The notes under the pieces: generated by a model
The model's database searches: none
Told to the model about the DNA's origin: nothing
The model's input: only the letters and a program-made list of their open reading frames with translations
Translations under genes and position numbers: made by a program
DNA from: Duffyella gerundensis
Lineage (GTDB): Bacteria > Pseudomonadota > Gammaproteobacteria > Enterobacterales > Enterobacteriaceae
Direction: 5' to 3'
Assembly (NCBI RefSeq): GCF_001517405.1
Contig: NZ_LN907828.1
Coordinates: 310,001-374,000, forward strand
Length of the DNA stretch: 64,000 nucleotides
Part shown: positions 62,209 to 64,000 of the stretch, piece by piece
How positions within the stretch are numbered: the stretch's first letter is position 1
Layout: every line of letters starts with the position of its first letter

Positions 62209-63023
62209 TGCGAGGCACGCCACTTTTTCCGCGGGCGATGATTTGGCTGATCGCCCTGATGACCATCCTGCCCTTTTTGATGGCGCTGATGACCTCGTTC
62301 AAAACGCAGATGGAGCTGTTTCAGGGCGTATTTACCCTGCCCTCCTCGCTGAACTTCAGTAACTACGTCACCGCGTGGCATCAGGGGCACTTCAACACCT
62401 ACTTTATGAACTCGGTGATCGTGGTGTTTCCGGTAGTGATATGCAGCATTGTGCTCGGCATTCTCGCCGGGTTTGGCTTCGGCATGCTGAAGATTCCGGG
62501 CAAAAAGCTGCTGGCCGCGCTGCTGGCACTCGGTATGGTTTTGCCCAGCGAAGCCTTTATCATTCCGCTCTATCACGAGCTGCGCTGGATGGGGCTGACG
62601 AATACCTATCTGGCGCTGATTCTGCCGCAGATCGCGCTGTCACTGCCTTTTACCACCTTGATGATTGCCACCGCGTTTCAGCAGATCCCCAAAGAGCTGA
62701 TTGAAGCCTCGGTGATGGACGGCGCATCGCGGGCGAAGATTTTGTGGGGCATTCTGGTGCCCGCCATCTGGCCGACGCTGTCGACGCTGGCGCTGCTGCT
62801 GTTTATCTGGACGTGGAATGAGTTCCTGATCCCGCTGATTCTGGTTAATAAAGATGAACTGCGCACCCTGCCGATCGGCATGATGTTTTTCCAGAATAAA
62901 AACACCATCGATATTCCGGTGCTGATGGCGGGTGCGATGATCGTGATTTTACCGCTGTTGGCTATCTTCCTGGTGTTCCAGCGCAAATTTATCAGCGGCG
63001 TTACCGAGGGCGCGGTGAAGTAA
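62208..63023 (+). CDS. Sugar ABC permease, MalG type
   Basis: 271 residues, six spans, coupling loop KELIEASVMDGASRAKILWGILVP in part. Start overlaps the MalF-type stop. Needs the UgpC-type ATPase (57733-58824) or another MalK-like protein. Confidence 0.93.
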   Translation: MRGTPLFPRAMIWLIALMTILPFLMALMTSFKTQMELFQGVFTLPSSLNFSNYVTAWHQGHFNTYFMNSVIVVFPVVICSIVLGILAGFGFGMLKIPGKKLLAALLALGMVLPSEAFIIPLYHELRWMGLTNTYLALILPQIALSLPFTTLMIATAFQQIPKELIEASVMDGASRAKILWGILVPAIWPTLSTLALLLFIWTWNEFLIPLILVNKDELRTLPIGMMFFQNKNTIDIPVLMAGAMIVILPLLAIFLVFQRKFISGVTEGAVK

Positions 63024-63026
63024 GCC

Positions 63027-64000
63027 TTATTGCCTCGCGTTCAACGGCCTGAAACGCGTGGCAATGATCAGCAGTACGATCACGCCCGCGCTCATGATTA
63101 GCCAGGCGACGTTAAGCGAGTCAGCACGATCGCGCACCACACCCGCGATAACCGGCATGGTGGCGGCAATCAGATAGCCGCCGCCCTGCACCCTGGCGAG
63201 CAGCTTGCCCGCTTCCGCTGCCGTCGCGGCATGATCCAGGGTAACGGTCAGTGAAAGCGGAAACAGCGCGCCAATTCCCAGCCCCAACAGCAGCGTGGAG
63301 ATCACCGGCATCTCGCCCGGCCAGCCAATCAGGCAGATCAACCCAGCCAGCAGTAACAGCAGCACCAGCATTAACAGCGGTCGCCGATCGCTGAAGCGGT
63401 GCACCAACAGCGAAACCATAAATCCAGCGGCCACTTCGGTCAGTGTCAATCCCGCCAGCAGATATCCGCTGCTGCGTGCGCTCCAGCCTGCGGCAATATA
63501 GAGCGCCGGAAGCCAGGCCAGTACCAGCGTATAGGCTGCCGTGCCGATACCGAAAAAGATCAGCAGCAGCCAGGCGCGTTGGGTGGTGCGTAGGACAACG
63601 GCTGCGGCAGTCGGCGCGACGGTCTGTTGTGCAATGCCCGTCAGCCAGATGCCCAATGCGATGATCGCTGGCAGCGCCGCCGCTGCGAGAGTGAAATGAA
63701 TGCCCACTGTCTCCGCAGCCGGGGCAGCACTGGCCGCGGCCAGCGCCGCGCCCGCCATAATGCCGGTGGAAAACAGCGACATCAACGTGCCCGCTGAGCG
63801 GGCGTAATCTCGTTTAATCATGGTCGGGATCAGCGCCTGTATCATGCCAATACCGGCGCCCGCCAGCAGCGCAGTGGCGATCAGCCAGAGGGCATTGAGG
63901 CTGAAGACCCTTAGCGCTGCTGCCAGCGCCAGAATAAACAGCCCGATAGCGATGCCGCGCCACGCGCCGGTGTGCCTGAGCAGCGTTGGTCCAGCCAGCG
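63027..64000 (-). CDS. CynX/NimT-type MFS transporter (5' end beyond window)
   Basis: The frame is open from 64000 to the stop at 63027; the ATG at 63845 is internal because the hydrophobic reading frame (LNALWLIATALLAGAGIG) continues upstream without a stop, so the protein is truncated by the window. At least eight spans are visible, with the MFS TLMSLFSTG and RSSGYLLAGLTL segments. Resembles CynX/NimT of E. coli, exporters of cyanate-like or nitroimidazole compounds. Convergent with the permease genes. Confidence 0.8.
   Translation of the reverse strand, partial: LAGPTLLRHTGAWRGIAIGLFILALAAALRVFSLNALWLIATALLAGAGIGMIQALIPTMIKRDYARSAGTLMSLFSTGIMAGAALAAASAAPAAETVGIHFTLAAAALPAIIALGIWLTGIAQQTVAPTAAAVVLRTTQRAWLLLIFFGIGTAAYTLVLAWLPALYIAAGWSARSSGYLLAGLTLTEVAAGFMVSLLVHRFSDRRPLLMLVLLLLLAGLICLIGWPGEMPVISTLLLGLGIGALFPLSLTVTLDHAATAAEAGKLLARVQGGGYLIAATMPVIAGVVRDRADSLNVAWLIMSAGVIVLLIIATRFRPLNARQ

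Noticed and set aside
63027..63845. MFS gene starting at the ATG at 63845
   Set aside because: The same frame continues hydrophobic and open to the window end, so the gene starts outside.

Overview
The window looks like a chromosomal or megaplasmid segment of a plant- or gut-associated member of the Enterobacterales, most likely Erwiniaceae (Pantoea/Erwinia type). The basis is close resemblance over full length to enterobacterial MelR, MelA, MelB, Hmp, NhaA, PtsJ and H-NS/StpA, together with a GC-rich coding bias. I saw no rRNA, tRNA, insertion sequence, integrase of full length or CRISPR array. Almost everything is accessory metabolism: catabolic islands, transporters and their local regulators, each often next to a divergent regulator.

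Layout. 1-6.7 kb: a truncated DUF4142 exported protein, a GNAT enzyme, a YjfB-family motility protein with its own sigma-28 promoter, LysE exporter, two LysR regulators each divergent from an oxidoreductase or VOC enzyme. 6.7-11.1 kb: ASCH protein, PtsJ (MocR family) with two direct repeats abutting its start, then a glutamine amidotransferase, a LysE exporter and a secreted beta-helix protein. 11.1-13.6 kb: LysR regulator divergent from an amidohydrolase. 13.6-17.7 kb: melibiose system melB-melA / melR. 17.9-20.4 kb: flavohaemoglobin hmp behind an NsrR-like operator, and a nitronate monooxygenase-like enzyme. 21-24.4 kb: DUF2157/DUF4401 membrane protein with a GDYXXLXY partner, and an H-NS paralogue.

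24.7-33.1 kb is a peptide or acyl-amino-acid scavenging operon: GntR/UTRA regulator, M20 hydrolase, Tat-exported binding protein, two permeases, a double ATPase, and a second, divergent M20 protein. 33.3-40.5 kb carries a complete non-phosphorylating L-fucose pathway (GntR/FCD regulator, mutarotase, dehydrogenase, lactonase, dehydratase, second dehydrogenase, FAH-family hydrolase, FucP symporter). 40.6-46.8 kb: TetR regulator with twin operators facing an ATPase-less ABC membrane protein, and an RND efflux operon ending in a MarA-like regulator. 47-52.5 kb: MipA/OmpV porin-like protein, a 38-residue membrane peptide, an ATP-grasp (TupA-like) enzyme, a PPOX flavoprotein, NhaA, a GFA protein and a small SDR.

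52.7-54.2 kb holds an orphan flagellin with a large beta-sandwich-like insert behind a textbook sigma-28 promoter. 54.3-63.0 kb is a dispersed sugar-uptake system: Gfo/Idh/MocA dehydrogenase, BadF-type sugar kinase, ROK repressor, UgpC-type ATPase, GNAT enzyme, binding protein and two permeases. The window ends inside a CynX/NimT-type MFS transporter. The most interesting items are the two unlinked sigma-28 units, the repeats in front of ptsJ, the metal-ligand substitutions in the second M20 protein, and the paired palindromes between the TetR gene and the ABC membrane protein.
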